The notes under the pieces are model-generated. The model ran no database searches. It saw only the letters and a program-made list of their open reading frames with translations, and had not been told where the DNA came from. Below, in pieces: positions 1 through 9,532 of a stretch of DNA of 64,000 bases. The stretch spans positions 1,054,001-1,118,000 of the forward strand of contig NZ_JABMLF010000001.1 of assembly GCF_013205055.1 (NCBI RefSeq), read 5' to 3'. Made by a program: the position numbers and the translations under genes. How positions within the stretch are numbered: position 1 is the stretch's first letter; each line of letters begins with the position of its first letter. Source of the stretch: Rathayibacter sp. VKM Ac-2856 (lineage in GTDB: Bacteria > Actinomycetota > Actinomycetes > Actinomycetales > Microbacteriaceae).

Positions 1-1
1 C

Positions 2-502
2 CGCGTGCCGGAGTCGCTGCGGCTGCAGGGCGCGAACTCGTTCCGCGACACCGCGAAGGTCCTCCGGCTGACCCGCGCCGAGGTCGCCTGGCAGGCGATC
101 GGCGTCGCGATCGGCGCCTACGACGCGGCCCTGCGCTACGCCCGCGAGCGCGTCCAGTTCGGCAAGCCGCTGGTCGGTCACCAGCTGGTGCAGGACCTGC
201 TGGTCAAGAGCATCGGCAACATCACCGCCAGCATCGCCCTCGCCACCCGGGTGTCCGAGATGCTCGACGCCGGCGAGCAGCGCGACGAGCACTCGGCGCT
301 CGCCAAGGCCTACACGACGGCGCGGATGCGCGAGACGGTCGCCTGGTGCCGCGAGGTGATGGGCGGCAACGGCATCGTCCTCGACTACGGGGTGGCCCGG
401 TTCTTCGCCGACGCGGAGGCGCTCTACTCCTACGAGGGCACCCGCGAGATGAACACGCTGATCGTCGGCCGAGCGATCACGGGCAGCGCGGCGTTCGTCT
501 GA
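2..502 (+). CDS. acyl-CoA dehydrogenase, glutaryl-CoA dehydrogenase-like (3' part only)
   Basis: The last 166 residues of a flavin-dependent acyl-CoA dehydrogenase; the 5' part lies outside the window. The C-terminal helical domain is visible, with the [12 protein letters not shown] segment, the MGGNGI turn and the [18 protein letters not shown] end, which resembles glutaryl-CoA dehydrogenases (FAD/CoA contacts and C-terminal helix). Such enzymes oxidise acyl-CoA at C2-C3 in the cytoplasm and pass electrons to ETF. It precedes the polysaccharide cluster but shows no functional link to it. In M. tuberculosis a fadE gene (fadE25) sits beside purE-purK, so this may mark the old chromosomal neighbour from which the cluster at 0.5-28 kb now separates purE-purK. 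Substrate is not certain from the C-terminus alone. Confidence 0.85.
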   Translation, partial: RVPESLRLQGANSFRDTAKVLRLTRAEVAWQAIGVAIGAYDAALRYARERVQFGKPLVGHQLVQDLLVKSIGNITASIALATRVSEMLDAGEQRDEHSALAKAYTTARMRETVAWCREVMGGNGIVLDYGVARFFADAEALYSYEGTREMNTLIVGRAITGSAAFV

Positions 503-538
503 GCGGCGGCTCCGCCCGTCCCGTGCCCGCCCGCTCCC

Positions 539-544
539 TAGACT
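539..544 (+). promoter_or_regulatory. putative -10 hexamer TAGACT of the first ligase-like gene
   Basis: TAGACT lies 7 nt before the ATG at 552. A transcript starting at the usual distance from this -10 would begin at or next to the start codon, so the mRNA may be leaderless. No Shine-Dalgarno sequence is visible before the ATG, which agrees. No convincing -35 box was found. Confidence 0.4.
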
Positions 545-551
545 GTTCGCC

Positions 552-1898
552 ATGATCCGACGCGCCGCGCCCGCCGCTCCCCGAGCGCTCGCGGTGGCCG
601 TGCTCACGGTGATGCTCGGCGGTCAGGCGCTGCGGAACCTCGCCGGCTGGTGGGGCTGGGGCGTCGTCGTCGCGGCGCTCCTGGTCGGCGTCGTGGTGAT
701 GCTGGCGCGCGTGCGCCCGCGACTGCGCTGGAGCCGGACGCCCAAGGCGCTCGTCGCGTTCCTCGCCCTCGCGGTGCTCTCGCTGCTCTGGTCGGCCTAC
801 CCCGGGGCGAGTGCGATCGGCGTCGTCGCGCAGCTCGCCACCTCGCTCGGCGGCGTCGCCCTCGCCCTGACGCTCAGCACCGGGCAGTTCGTCACCGCGC
901 TGGGCCGAGCGCTGCGGATCACCGCGGGCGCGTCGCTCCTCTTCGAGCTCGTCGTCGCCGTGATCGTCCGCGCCCCCGTGCTGCCGTTCGTCATCGACCT
1001 GCCGACGGGCCGCATTCCGGACGCCTTCTACTGGTCGCAGGCCGCCCTCTTCACCGGCGAGCCGATCCAGGGCGTCGTCGGCAACCGCAACCTCCTCGGC
1101 TTCATCGCCCTGCTCGGGCTCGTCGTCGTGCTGATCGAGCTGGCCGCGCGCACCGTTCGCCCGCGCTGGGCCGCGGTCTGGATCGTGCTGTTCGCGGCGA
1201 CGCTCCTGCTCACCCGCTCCTCGACCGTGCTGCTCTGCGCCGTCGCCGTCGCGGCCGCCGCGGTCTTCGCGCTCTGGGCCCGGCGTCGCGGCGAGTCGGA
1301 GCGGCGACCCGTCTACCTCACGGCCGCCGCGACCGCGGTCGTGCTCGCGGGCGGCGCGATCGCCGGCTGGAGCACGCTGCTCGGCCTGCTCGGCAAGAGC
1401 GACGACGCGACCGGCCGCCTGGACATCTGGCGCTCGGTCTGGGCGCTCGCCTCCGAGCGGCCCGTCGTCGGCTGGGGCTGGGTCAGCTACTGGGCGCCCT
1501 GGGCCGCCCCCTTCGACACCCTCGCCGAGCGCAAGGGCGTGCTCTACCTGCAGGCGCACGACGCCTGGCTCGACGTCTGGTTCCAGCTCGGGATCGTCGG
1601 GCTCGTGCTCTTCACGGCCCTGGTCGTCTCCACGCTCTGGCGCGCCTGGTTCCGCGCCGTCGACCGCCCGCGCCGCAGCGCGACGAGCACGCTGCCCTAC
1701 TCGGCCGTCTCGCTCGCCCCGCTCCTGGTGATGGCCGCCCTGCTCGCCCAGGCTCTGTTCGAGAGCCGGCTCCTGATCGAGAGCGGCTGGCTGCTGCTGG
1801 TCGCGCTCGCGGTCCTGACCAAGCAGCCCGCCAACGAGGAGGAGGACGCGCTCGCCGCCGAGCCGATCCCCCTCGCCGGGCAGCGCGCCACCCGATGA
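552..1898 (+). CDS. O-antigen ligase/polymerase-like membrane protein, first of a tandem pair
   Basis: A 448-residue polytopic membrane protein with about ten to twelve hydrophobic segments and a large extracytoplasmic loop in its second half, the architecture of the Wzy_C/O-antigen ligase family. Members polymerise or transfer lipid-linked polysaccharide on the outer face of the membrane. Landmarks are GNRN at residues 177-180 and the DIWRSVWALA...GWGW segment around 291-310, just before the conserved region that carries catalytic residues in the family. The following gene starts inside its stop codon (ATGA) and is a collinear paralogue with GTRN and GWGW at the same residue numbers. Which sugar chain it handles cannot be told. 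Confidence 0.75.
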   Translation: MIRRAAPAAPRALAVAVLTVMLGGQALRNLAGWWGWGVVVAALLVGVVVMLARVRPRLRWSRTPKALVAFLALAVLSLLWSAYPGASAIGVVAQLATSLGGVALALTLSTGQFVTALGRALRITAGASLLFELVVAVIVRAPVLPFVIDLPTGRIPDAFYWSQAALFTGEPIQGVVGNRNLLGFIALLGLVVVLIELAARTVRPRWAAVWIVLFAATLLLTRSSTVLLCAVAVAAAAVFALWARRRGESERRPVYLTAAATAVVLAGGAIAGWSTLLGLLGKSDDATGRLDIWRSVWALASERPVVGWGWVSYWAPWAAPFDTLAERKGVLYLQAHDAWLDVWFQLGIVGLVLFTALVVSTLWRAWFRAVDRPRRSATSTLPYSAVSLAPLLVMAALLAQALFESRLLIESGWLLLVALAVLTKQPANEEEDALAAEPIPLAGQRATR

Positions 1899-3244
1899 CG
1901 GGCGGACGGCCGTCGGCGCTGCCGGCCGCCCTCGCGGACGCGCTGGCGTCCCCGCAGTTCGCGGCGGCCCTCGCGCAGACGTCGCTCGTCGTCGTGCTCT
2001 GCGCGCCGGCCGTCCGCGGGATGATCGGCTGGCCCGGCTACATCGCCGCGATCGCGACGCTCACCGCCCTCGCCGCCGTCATGCTCGTCCTGCGGCGCGA
2101 GCTGCTCGACTGGGAGGGGCTGCTGCCCACCAGCATCCTCGTCTTCCTCGGCTGGATCGCCCTCAGCACGCTCTGGAGCGGCTACCAGTGGGCGACCGCC
2201 TCGAGCGTGCTCTACCAGTTCGCGCTCGCCTTCCTCGCGATCGCGATCGGCCTGACCCGCGACATCATCCAGGTCATCCGCGCCGTCGGCGACGTGATGC
2301 GGGTCGTGCTGATCGGCTCGCTGGCGGTCGAGGTCCTCTCCGGGATCCTGATCGACCGGCCGCTGCGCTTCCTCGGCGTCGAGGGCCTGCTGGCGGCCGG
2401 CGGTCCGATCCAGGGCCTGGTGGGCACCCGCAACCAGCTCGGGCTCGTCTGCCTCCTGGCGATCGTCACGTTCTCCGTCGAGCTGATGACGCGCTCGGTG
2501 GCGCGCGGCCCGGCCCTCGCCTCGCTCGCCCTCGCCGCGCTCACCCTGGTCTTCACCCGCTCGGCCGTCAGCGCGGGCGTGCTGGTCGTCGCCGCGGTGG
2601 TGGCGCTCATCCTCCGCTGGGTGCGGCGCGGCACGGCCGAGCAGCGCCGGCGGCGGCAGTACACGACGCTGACGGTCGTCGCGGCCTCCGCGCTCACCGC
2701 CTGGCTCTTCCGCTTCCGGATCGTCGATCTGCTGAACGCGGGCAGCGAGTTCGAGTTCCGCGTCACGCTCTGGCAGCAGGTCTGGCGGTTCACCGACCTC
2801 GCGCCGATCATCGGCTGGGGCTGGGTGGGCTACTGGCGCACCGACCTCTATCCGTACAACGCGATCGACTTCCTCTCCGGCCGCCCGCACTCCTCCAGCC
2901 TCAACGTGCTGTTCGACCTGGCCCTGCAGGTGGGCGTCGTCGGCGCCGCCCTCTTCCTCGTGCTCGTCGGCCTCGCCCTCTGGCGCTCCTGGCTCATCGC
3001 CTCGGAGCGCAAGGCCGTCGTGCACGTCTGGCCGGTGATGGTGCTCACCGTGCTGCTCGTGACCTCGCTCGCCGAGAGCGCGCTGCTCGTCGACGCCGGC
3101 TGGCTGCTCCTGGTGATCTGCGCGATGCGCGCGGCGCAGGGCCTCAGCTGGCGGCGGCTCCTGCACCCCGCCGACCGGCCCGGCGGTCTGCCGCGACAGC
3201 CCGGAGCACCGCCAGGTGCTCCGCCCGGCAGCGCTCCCAGCTGA
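1895..3244 (+). CDS. O-antigen ligase/polymerase-like membrane protein, second of a tandem pair
   Basis: 449 residues, ATG start overlapping the previous stop (ATGA), so translational coupling is likely. It matches its neighbour along the whole length: GTRN at 177-180, TLWQQVWRF near 291 and GWGW at 307-310. This points to a tandem duplication followed by divergence. Expected role is extracytoplasmic polymerisation or ligation of a lipid-linked glycan. The C-terminal 25 residues are Pro/Ala/Gly-rich and probably unstructured. The 3' end overlaps the convergent glycosyltransferase gene by about 100 nt, unusual for this compact but mostly tidy region. A further in-frame open stretch upstream is a shadow of the first paralogue. 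Confidence 0.75.
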   Translation: MTGGRPSALPAALADALASPQFAAALAQTSLVVVLCAPAVRGMIGWPGYIAAIATLTALAAVMLVLRRELLDWEGLLPTSILVFLGWIALSTLWSGYQWATASSVLYQFALAFLAIAIGLTRDIIQVIRAVGDVMRVVLIGSLAVEVLSGILIDRPLRFLGVEGLLAAGGPIQGLVGTRNQLGLVCLLAIVTFSVELMTRSVARGPALASLALAALTLVFTRSAVSAGVLVVAAVVALILRWVRRGTAEQRRRRQYTTLTVVAASALTAWLFRFRIVDLLNAGSEFEFRVTLWQQVWRFTDLAPIIGWGWVGYWRTDLYPYNAIDFLSGRPHSSSLNVLFDLALQVGVVGAALFLVLVGLALWRSWLIASERKAVVHVWPVMVLTVLLVTSLAESALLVDAGWLLLVICAMRAAQGLSWRRLLHPADRPGGLPRQPGAPPGAPPGSAPS

Positions 3245-4274
3245 ACCGGGCCGCGCGCTCGACGCCCTTCGCGCCGAGCTCGGCCGAGCGGTCGATCGCC
3301 TCGAGGATCCCGTCGGCGATCGAGCGCGGATCGAGCGGATCGACGAGCACCGCCGCATCACCGCAGATCTCGGGCAGCGAGCCCGCATCGGCGGCCGCAA
3401 CCGGGCAGCCGGACGCCATCGCCTCGATCGGCGGGAAGCCGAAGCCCTCGTAGAGGCTCGGGAAGGCCAGGACCGCGGCGCGCCGGTAGATCTCCGCCAG
3501 GTCCTCCTCGCTCACGTGCCCGCGCCACTCGACGAAGTCGGGCAGCGGGCCGAGCTTGTCCAGGTCGCCGCCGGTGAGGACGAGGCGCAGATCGTGGCCG
3601 TCGGCGCGGAGGAGGCGCATCGCCTCGAACAGGCGGGCGTGGTTCTTGTGCGGCCAGGCGCGGGCCGGGTAGAAGACGAAGTCCTCCCGCTCGCCCAGGT
3701 GCGGGCGGAACCGCTCGGTGTCCACGCCGAGGTGCGAGACGTGGACGCGCTCCTCAGGGATGCCGAGCAGCTCGACGATGCGCCCCTTCGTGAAGGCGCT
3801 GATGGTGATGATCGCGTCGGCGCGGCGCGCGGTCGCCTCGTAGGCGATCCGCCGGAAGACGCGCTCGACGCGGGGGAAGAGCTGCGGCAGATCGCGGTGC
3901 TGGAGGTCGAAGACCATCTGCACGTGGCCCTGGCGCCGCGAGGGCCAGGGCAGCGGGACGGTGAAAGGGAAGTAGAGGATCTCCTCCGGTCCGAGCAGCC
4001 GCCGGAGCCGCAGGGTGCGCGCCAGCGCCTGCAGCATCCCGGTCGCGCGCCGGCGGTGGCCCGCCCCGCTGACGACGCCCTCGGCCACGATCTCCGGCAC
4101 GCCCTCGCTGAAGCCGCGGGCGTTCTCGGGGACGAGCGCCTGCACGCGCAGCCCCTCCTCCCCCGGTCGCGGCACGAGCAGGCGGGTCAGGGCGCGGGCG
4201 TAGGTCTCGCCGCCGCCCATCCCGCCGGGGTCGACGGTGAGCACGGCGAGCGTGACGGGGAGGCGTTCCGGCAT
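3144..4274 (-). CDS. GT4-family glycosyltransferase
   Basis: A 376-residue GT-B fold glycosyltransferase. The N-terminus (LAVLTVDPGGMGGGETYARA) has the Gly-rich acceptor-side loop of GT4 enzymes, and the C-terminal half has the nucleotide-sugar signature EGFGFPPIEAMASG with the paired glutamates of retaining GT4 transferases. ATG start at 4274; the longer open frame upstream is antisense shadow. It probably adds a hexose such as mannose to a lipid-linked glycan on the cytoplasmic side. It is convergent to, and overlaps by about 100 nt, the second ligase-like gene, and is divergent from gmd across a 174-nt gap. The acceptor is unknown. Confidence 0.85.
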   Translation of the reverse strand: MPERLPVTLAVLTVDPGGMGGGETYARALTRLLVPRPGEEGLRVQALVPENARGFSEGVPEIVAEGVVSGAGHRRRATGMLQALARTLRLRRLLGPEEILYFPFTVPLPWPSRRQGHVQMVFDLQHRDLPQLFPRVERVFRRIAYEATARRADAIITISAFTKGRIVELLGIPEERVHVSHLGVDTERFRPHLGEREDFVFYPARAWPHKNHARLFEAMRLLRADGHDLRLVLTGGDLDKLGPLPDFVEWRGHVSEEDLAEIYRRAAVLAFPSLYEGFGFPPIEAMASGCPVAAADAGSLPEICGDAAVLVDPLDPRSIADGILEAIDRSAELGAKGVERAARFSWERCRAEHLAVLRAVAADRRAGRRGAGAAAS

Positions 4275-4402
4275 GGCGTCCAATCGGGTCCGGCGCTGCG
4301 ATCGGGTCCGGGCCGGGTCAGGATACCCGCGCCCGCCCGCCGGCGCCCGCCTCCGGGTGGCGCTCCACGGCGGTGCTCCCCGGCCCGGCGGAGCCCGGTG
4401 GG

Positions 4403-4408
4403 TAGTAT
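4403..4408 (+). promoter_or_regulatory. putative -10 hexamer TAGTAT upstream of gmd
   Basis: TAGTAT stands out in the GC-rich 174-nt gap between the divergent glycosyltransferase and gmd. It would give a 5' leader of roughly 35 nt before the GTG at 4449. Two direct copies of ATCGGGTCCGG lie further upstream near 4283-4311 and could be a regulator site; that is speculation. Confidence 0.35.
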
Positions 4409-4448
4409 GTAGCCCGCTGTCACCGACCCCGACGAAACGGACCACCAC

Positions 4449-5432
<984 letters not shown>

Positions 5433-5437
5433 CCGCC

Positions 5438-6394
5438 GTGCCCGCAGCGTTCGTCACCGGAGCGAGCGGACAGGACGGGGGCTACCTCGTCGAGCGTCTG
5501 CTCGCCGACGGCTGGGAGGTGTCCGCGCTCGTGCGCGACGAGGACGCCTCCCTGCCCGAGTCCGTCCGCCCCTTCCAGGGCGATCTCCGCGACGCCGCCG
5601 GCCTCGGCCGCGTCGTCGCCCGGGCGGAGCCCGACGTGGTCTTCCACCTCGCCGGGATCTCGTCCGTGGCGCAGTCCTGGAAGGAGCCGGTGCTGACCGC
5701 CGAGGTCACCGGCACCGCGGTCGCCGCCCTGCTCGAGGCCTCGCTGGCCCTGCAGGAGTCGGCGGGCCGCGAGGTGCGCTTCGTGCAGGCCTCCTCCTCG
5801 GAGATCTTCGGCGCGGCCGTGGAGAACCCGCAGACCGAGTCGACGCCGATCCGCCCCGTGTCGCCCTACGGCGCCGCGAAGGCGTTCGCGCACCACCTGG
5901 TCGGCGTGTACCGCGGCCGCGGGCTGCACGCGTCCTCCGGGATCCTCTACAACCACGAATCGCCGCGCCGTCCCGAGAGCTTCGTCACCCGGAAGATCAC
6001 GGCCGGCGTCGCCGCGATCGCCGCGGGCACCGAGACCGAGCTCTCGCTCGGCAACCTCGACGCGCGGCGCGACTGGGGCTGGGCGCCCGACTACGTCGAC
6101 GCGCTCGTCCGCGCCTCGCGCGCCGAGGAGTCCGGCGACTACGTCGTGGCGACCGGCGTCGCCCACTCCGTCCGCGAGTTCGTCGCCGCCGCCTTCGCGG
6201 CCGCCGGCATCGAGGCCTGGGAGGAGCGGATCAGGATCGATCCGCGCTTCGCCCGCCCCGTGGACGCCCCCGAGATGCGCGGGGACGCGTCGAAGGCCCG
6301 GGCCGAGCTCGGCTGGGCGCCGACGGTCGCCTTCGAGGAGATCGTCGCCCGCATGGTCGAGCACGACCTCGAGCTCGCCCGCACCGCGCACTGA
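5438..6394 (+). CDS. GMD-like NAD(P)-dependent sugar-nucleotide dehydratase, diverged tandem paralogue
   Basis: 318 residues from GTG 5438. It keeps the GMD pattern: TGASGQDG at 7-14, SSSE at 119-122, catalytic Tyr144/Lys148 in SPYGAAK, NHESPRR, FVTRKI and NLDARRDWGWAPDYV. Genes next to gmd often encode the 4-keto reductase (Rmd) or GDP-fucose synthase (GFS/Fcl), but this protein carries the dehydratase hallmarks, so a second dehydratase or an altered function such as reductase or epimerase are both possible. It is somewhat shorter before the active site and lacks the NNPKYE-like segment of its neighbour. Cotranscribed with gmd. Family assignment is firm, exact reaction is not. Confidence 0.8.
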   Translation: MPAAFVTGASGQDGGYLVERLLADGWEVSALVRDEDASLPESVRPFQGDLRDAAGLGRVVARAEPDVVFHLAGISSVAQSWKEPVLTAEVTGTAVAALLEASLALQESAGREVRFVQASSSEIFGAAVENPQTESTPIRPVSPYGAAKAFAHHLVGVYRGRGLHASSGILYNHESPRRPESFVTRKITAGVAAIAAGTETELSLGNLDARRDWGWAPDYVDALVRASRAEESGDYVVATGVAHSVREFVAAAFAAAGIEAWEERIRIDPRFARPVDAPEMRGDASKARAELGWAPTVAFEEIVARMVEHDLELARTAH

Positions 6395-6397
6395 TCG

Positions 6398-6429
6398 TCC
6401 GGCCCGGCCCCCCTCGGGGCCGGGCCGGA
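6398..6429. terminator. strong bidirectional hairpin terminator
   Basis: A perfect 14-bp inverted repeat (TCCGGCCCGGCCCC and its complement) with a CCTC loop, placed between two convergent gene ends (6394 and 6448). There is no U-tract, as is usual in high-GC actinobacteria. Confidence 0.75.
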
Positions 6430-6447
6430 TCGCTCCGCGTCGACGGC

Positions 6448-7965
6448 CTAGCGGCCGGTGACGGACGCGTCGGTGCTGACGTCGGTGGTTGCATCGACGC
6501 CCTCGGGCGCCTCGGCTCCCTCGACGAGGTAGTCCCAGACGCGCGCCGCGTACTGATCCCACGTCCCGCCGTCGATGGCCAGCGCCTCGGCGGTCAGCCG
6601 CTCGTGCAGCGCCGTGTCGGTCAGGAGCCGCTCGAGCGCGGCGGCGATGTCCTGGTCGTCGTGGGGATCGACGAACAGGGCGCCGCCCTCGGACGCGACC
6701 TCGAGCATGCTGCCGAAGCCGGACGTGATCACCGGCGTTCCCACGGAGAGCGACTCGACGATCGGCAGACCGTAGCCCTCGTTGATCGAGGGGAAGATCG
6801 TGCAGTGCGCCAGGCGGTACGCGCTCCAGAGCAGGGCGTCCGTGATGGAGGACAGCGAGCGCACGGGGCGCCCGAAGCCCTCGAGCACCTCCAGGCGGTA
6901 GAGGAACTCGGCGCTGTTCCACGCGTTGCCGCCGATGAAGACGAGGCTGAACTCCAGCCCGCGGCGCCAGAGCAGCTCGGCCGCGTGCAGCACGGCCAGG
7001 TGGTTCTTCCGGGGCTCGTGGCTGCCGACGCAGACCACCAGCGGCAGATCGTCGGTCACGAGCGAGCGGGCCGCGGTGGCCAGCTCCTCCTCGGTGACGT
7101 CCTCGGGCTGCGAGGGCAGGAGGATCGGCCGGATGTCCGGACCCGCCATGCCGATGCTGCCGAGCATGTGGCGCCAGCCCGAGTACTCGGTCGCGGCGGC
7201 CGACGAGATCGTCGCGATGCGGTCCATGTGCGACACCGCGACGAGCGTGCGCGAGAAGGCCGCGCTGATGCCGGTGCTCGCCGTCTCGGCGGTGGTCACC
7301 GGGACGCAGTCGAAGCCGATCGTGCCGGTGCGATTGCCGCTGAACTCGGCCAGTGCCGCGATGCGGGAGGTCCGCTCGTCCTCGACCGCGAGCTCGGGCA
7401 GGATGTACGTGCCCTCCCACGGGACGATGACGCGGGACCGGTCCTCCTCGGCGTCCCGGACGTCGCCCGCGACCGCGTTGCGGCTCTGCTCGGGCGTCAG
7501 CAGGACGAGGGACTCGTGCGTGCTGTCCCAGCCCGCCAGCAGGACCTCGTGGTCGCGGGACCACCGGGCGATGCTCTGCCGGACGACGCGCTGGATGCCG
7601 GTCGCGAGACCGGTCCGCGCGGTGTGGTGGACGTCGATCACGACGGCGCCGACGACCACCTGGACGTCGGGGTGGTGGAAGCGCGCGAAGACGCGGTCCG
7701 ACGCGATCGTGGACGCCGCGTGGCGCAGCAGGCCCGCGGTGCCGCCGAGGCGCGCACGGCGGCGGCCGTCGACGACGTCCTCGCGGCGCGGCAGCGTGCC
7801 GCGGAGCACGGCCAGCACGAGCCAGACCTCCCGGTCGCTGGGGGCCGGCAGGAGGACGCTCAGCTGCCCGGTGAGCGCGTCGACGCTCGACAGCGGCTCG
7901 ACCGAGGGGGCGAGGGTGCGGACGAGGGTCGCGAGACGCTCGACGAGGTACTGCTTACTGCGCAC
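6448..7965 (-). CDS. GT4-family glycosyltransferase with extra N-terminal domain (pair member 1)
   Basis: 505 residues, GTG start at 7965. The C-terminal half is a GT4 domain: CVGSHEPRKNHLAVLHAAEL, an FIGGNAW loop and the donor site NEGYGLPIVESLSVGTPV with both glutamates. The first 100 residues form a helical region of unknown role, followed by an IDVHHTARTGLATGIQRVVR segment that is shared with the upstream gene. The protein ends in a Thr/Asp-rich tail. It overlaps the upstream paralogue by 11 nt, so the two are one operon and probably act one after the other on the same glycan. Donor and linkage unknown. Confidence 0.82.
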   Translation of the reverse strand: MRSKQYLVERLATLVRTLAPSVEPLSSVDALTGQLSVLLPAPSDREVWLVLAVLRGTLPRREDVVDGRRRARLGGTAGLLRHAASTIASDRVFARFHHPDVQVVVGAVVIDVHHTARTGLATGIQRVVRQSIARWSRDHEVLLAGWDSTHESLVLLTPEQSRNAVAGDVRDAEEDRSRVIVPWEGTYILPELAVEDERTSRIAALAEFSGNRTGTIGFDCVPVTTAETASTGISAAFSRTLVAVSHMDRIATISSAAATEYSGWRHMLGSIGMAGPDIRPILLPSQPEDVTEEELATAARSLVTDDLPLVVCVGSHEPRKNHLAVLHAAELLWRRGLEFSLVFIGGNAWNSAEFLYRLEVLEGFGRPVRSLSSITDALLWSAYRLAHCTIFPSINEGYGLPIVESLSVGTPVITSGFGSMLEVASEGGALFVDPHDDQDIAAALERLLTDTALHERLTAEALAIDGGTWDQYAARVWDYLVEGAEAPEGVDATTDVSTDASVTGR

Positions 7966-9532
7966 GACGCGCCTCCTCGGACTCGGTGGGCTCGGACTCG
8001 GCGGGCCGGGTCGCGACGGGCTCGGACTCGAGGAAGGCCGAGGGGGCGACCAGCGCCTCCCACAGCTCCGCGGCGTAGTCGTCCCAGGTGCGCGCCGGGC
8101 GCTCCACGGCCTCGCGGCGCAGGCGCTCGAGGAGCTCGGTGTCCGTGAGCAGGGCGCGCATCGCGTCGATCAGCTCGTCGTCGGACGCGGGGTCGATCAG
8201 GACGCAGCCGCCGTGCTCGGCGATCTGCGCGGTGCTGCCGAACTTCGAGGTGAGCACGGGCAGCCCGATGGAGAGCGCCTCGGCGACCGGCAGTCCGTAG
8301 CCCTCGTGCAGGGACGGGAAGGCGAGGAACCGCGCCTCCCGGTAGCTGCCGACGAGCACGTCGTCGCCGACCCCGCGGAGCACCTCGACCGGTCGGCCGT
8401 CCGCCACGAGCTCGCGCACGCGCGGGTCGAAGACCTGGTGCGACCACGGGTTCGCCCCGCCGATGAAGCGGAGACGGAAGCGCAGACCGGCGCGCCAGAG
8501 CACCTCGGCGGCGTGCAGCACGGCGAGGTGGTTCTTCCGCGGCTCCTGGCTGCCCACGCAGAGCACGAGGGGCAGCGACGAGGTCCTCTCGCCGACGGCG
8601 CGGATCCCGTCGGGCAGCTCGACCGGCAGCGGCACGGCCTGGACCGAGGGACCGGTGAGGCCCTGCGCCGGGAGCGCCTTGACGAAGCCGCCGTACTCGA
8701 GGGCGGCGGCGGAGCTCACCGTGGCGACGCGCGCGGCGTGCTTCACGACGGAGAGGAAGTTGACGTAGCGCACCGTCTCCTCGGGCGGGACCGTGTCGGC
8801 GCTGACGACGGGGATGGCGTCGTGGCCGAGGATCACGACCTCGTTGCCGGAGTGCTCCGCGAGCGCGGACAGCGGTCCGCACTGGTTGTACTCCGGGACG
8901 GAGGGGATCACGACGACGCTGCGGTAGGGCACCACGAACTCGGTCCGCTCGGGATCGCCGTGGCGCCAGGCGCGGCGGTCCGACGCGGCCCAGTCGACCA
9001 CGCGCTCCCGCTCGATCGGGCTGAGGCGGCGGAAGGAGAGGGAGCCGTGCACCCAGGCGACGGGGATGATCTCGTGCGCCGCGTCCCAGCGGGAGACGGT
9101 CTGGCGCACGACGCGCTGCACGCCCGTGTTGTGGCCGTGCCGAGCGGGGAAGTCGACGTCGACGAGGACGGCGCCGGTGACGACCTCGACCTTCGCGTCG
9201 AGATCGGCGAAGCCGGTCGCGGTGCGCGATCCCGCCTCCAGGAAGATGCGCAGCGCCGCCTCCTCGGGAGCCAGCGCGATCGCGCGCCGGAACCACTGGA
9301 AGAGCCCGCTGGTCGGGTAGGCGGCGGTGAAGGCCACCAGCGCCACCCAGGTCAGCTCGTCGTCGCCGCGCCGGCGGATCTCGCGCGCCACCTCGTCGAG
9401 GTAGGGGCCCGGACCGCGGCCGAGGAGGGAGCGACGGGTGTCCTCGTCGAAGAGGAGCGCGCCGATCTGCTCGAGGCGCTGCAGCATCGCCTCGGACCGC
9501 TCCGCGCGGGCGGCGGCGGTGCTCTCGCTCAT
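7955..9532 (-). CDS. GT4-family glycosyltransferase with extra N-terminal domain (pair member 2)
   Basis: 525 residues from ATG 9532. It shares with the downstream gene an N-terminal helical region, a VDVDFPARHGHNTGVQRVVR segment, CVGSQEPRKNHLAVLHAAE, FIGGANPW and the HEGYGLPVAEALSIGLPV donor motif, so the pair arose by duplication. The C-terminal end is Glu/Ser-rich. It begins with a 4-nt overlap (ATGA) with the small upstream gene. Inferred to be a cytoplasmic retaining glycosyltransferase working on a polysaccharide exported by the adjacent ABC transporter. Confidence 0.82.
   Translation of the reverse strand: MSESTAAARAERSEAMLQRLEQIGALLFDEDTRRSLLGRGPGPYLDEVAREIRRRGDDELTWVALVAFTAAYPTSGLFQWFRRAIALAPEEAALRIFLEAGSRTATGFADLDAKVEVVTGAVLVDVDFPARHGHNTGVQRVVRQTVSRWDAAHEIIPVAWVHGSLSFRRLSPIERERVVDWAASDRRAWRHGDPERTEFVVPYRSVVVIPSVPEYNQCGPLSALAEHSGNEVVILGHDAIPVVSADTVPPEETVRYVNFLSVVKHAARVATVSSAAALEYGGFVKALPAQGLTGPSVQAVPLPVELPDGIRAVGERTSSLPLVLCVGSQEPRKNHLAVLHAAEVLWRAGLRFRLRFIGGANPWSHQVFDPRVRELVADGRPVEVLRGVGDDVLVGSYREARFLAFPSLHEGYGLPVAEALSIGLPVLTSKFGSTAQIAEHGGCVLIDPASDDELIDAMRALLTDTELLERLRREAVERPARTWDDYAAELWEALVAPSAFLESEPVATRPAESEPTESEEARRAQ

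Noticed and set aside
477-1559. Reverse-strand open frame opposite the first ligase-like gene
   Set aside because: Arg/Glu/Ala/Gly-rich translation without hydrophobic core, typical antisense shadow in high-GC DNA.
5438-6394. Assignment as GDP-4-keto-6-deoxymannose reductase (Rmd)
   Set aside because: Position suggests it, but the active-site and NHESPRR segments are those of dehydratases, so I left the reaction open.
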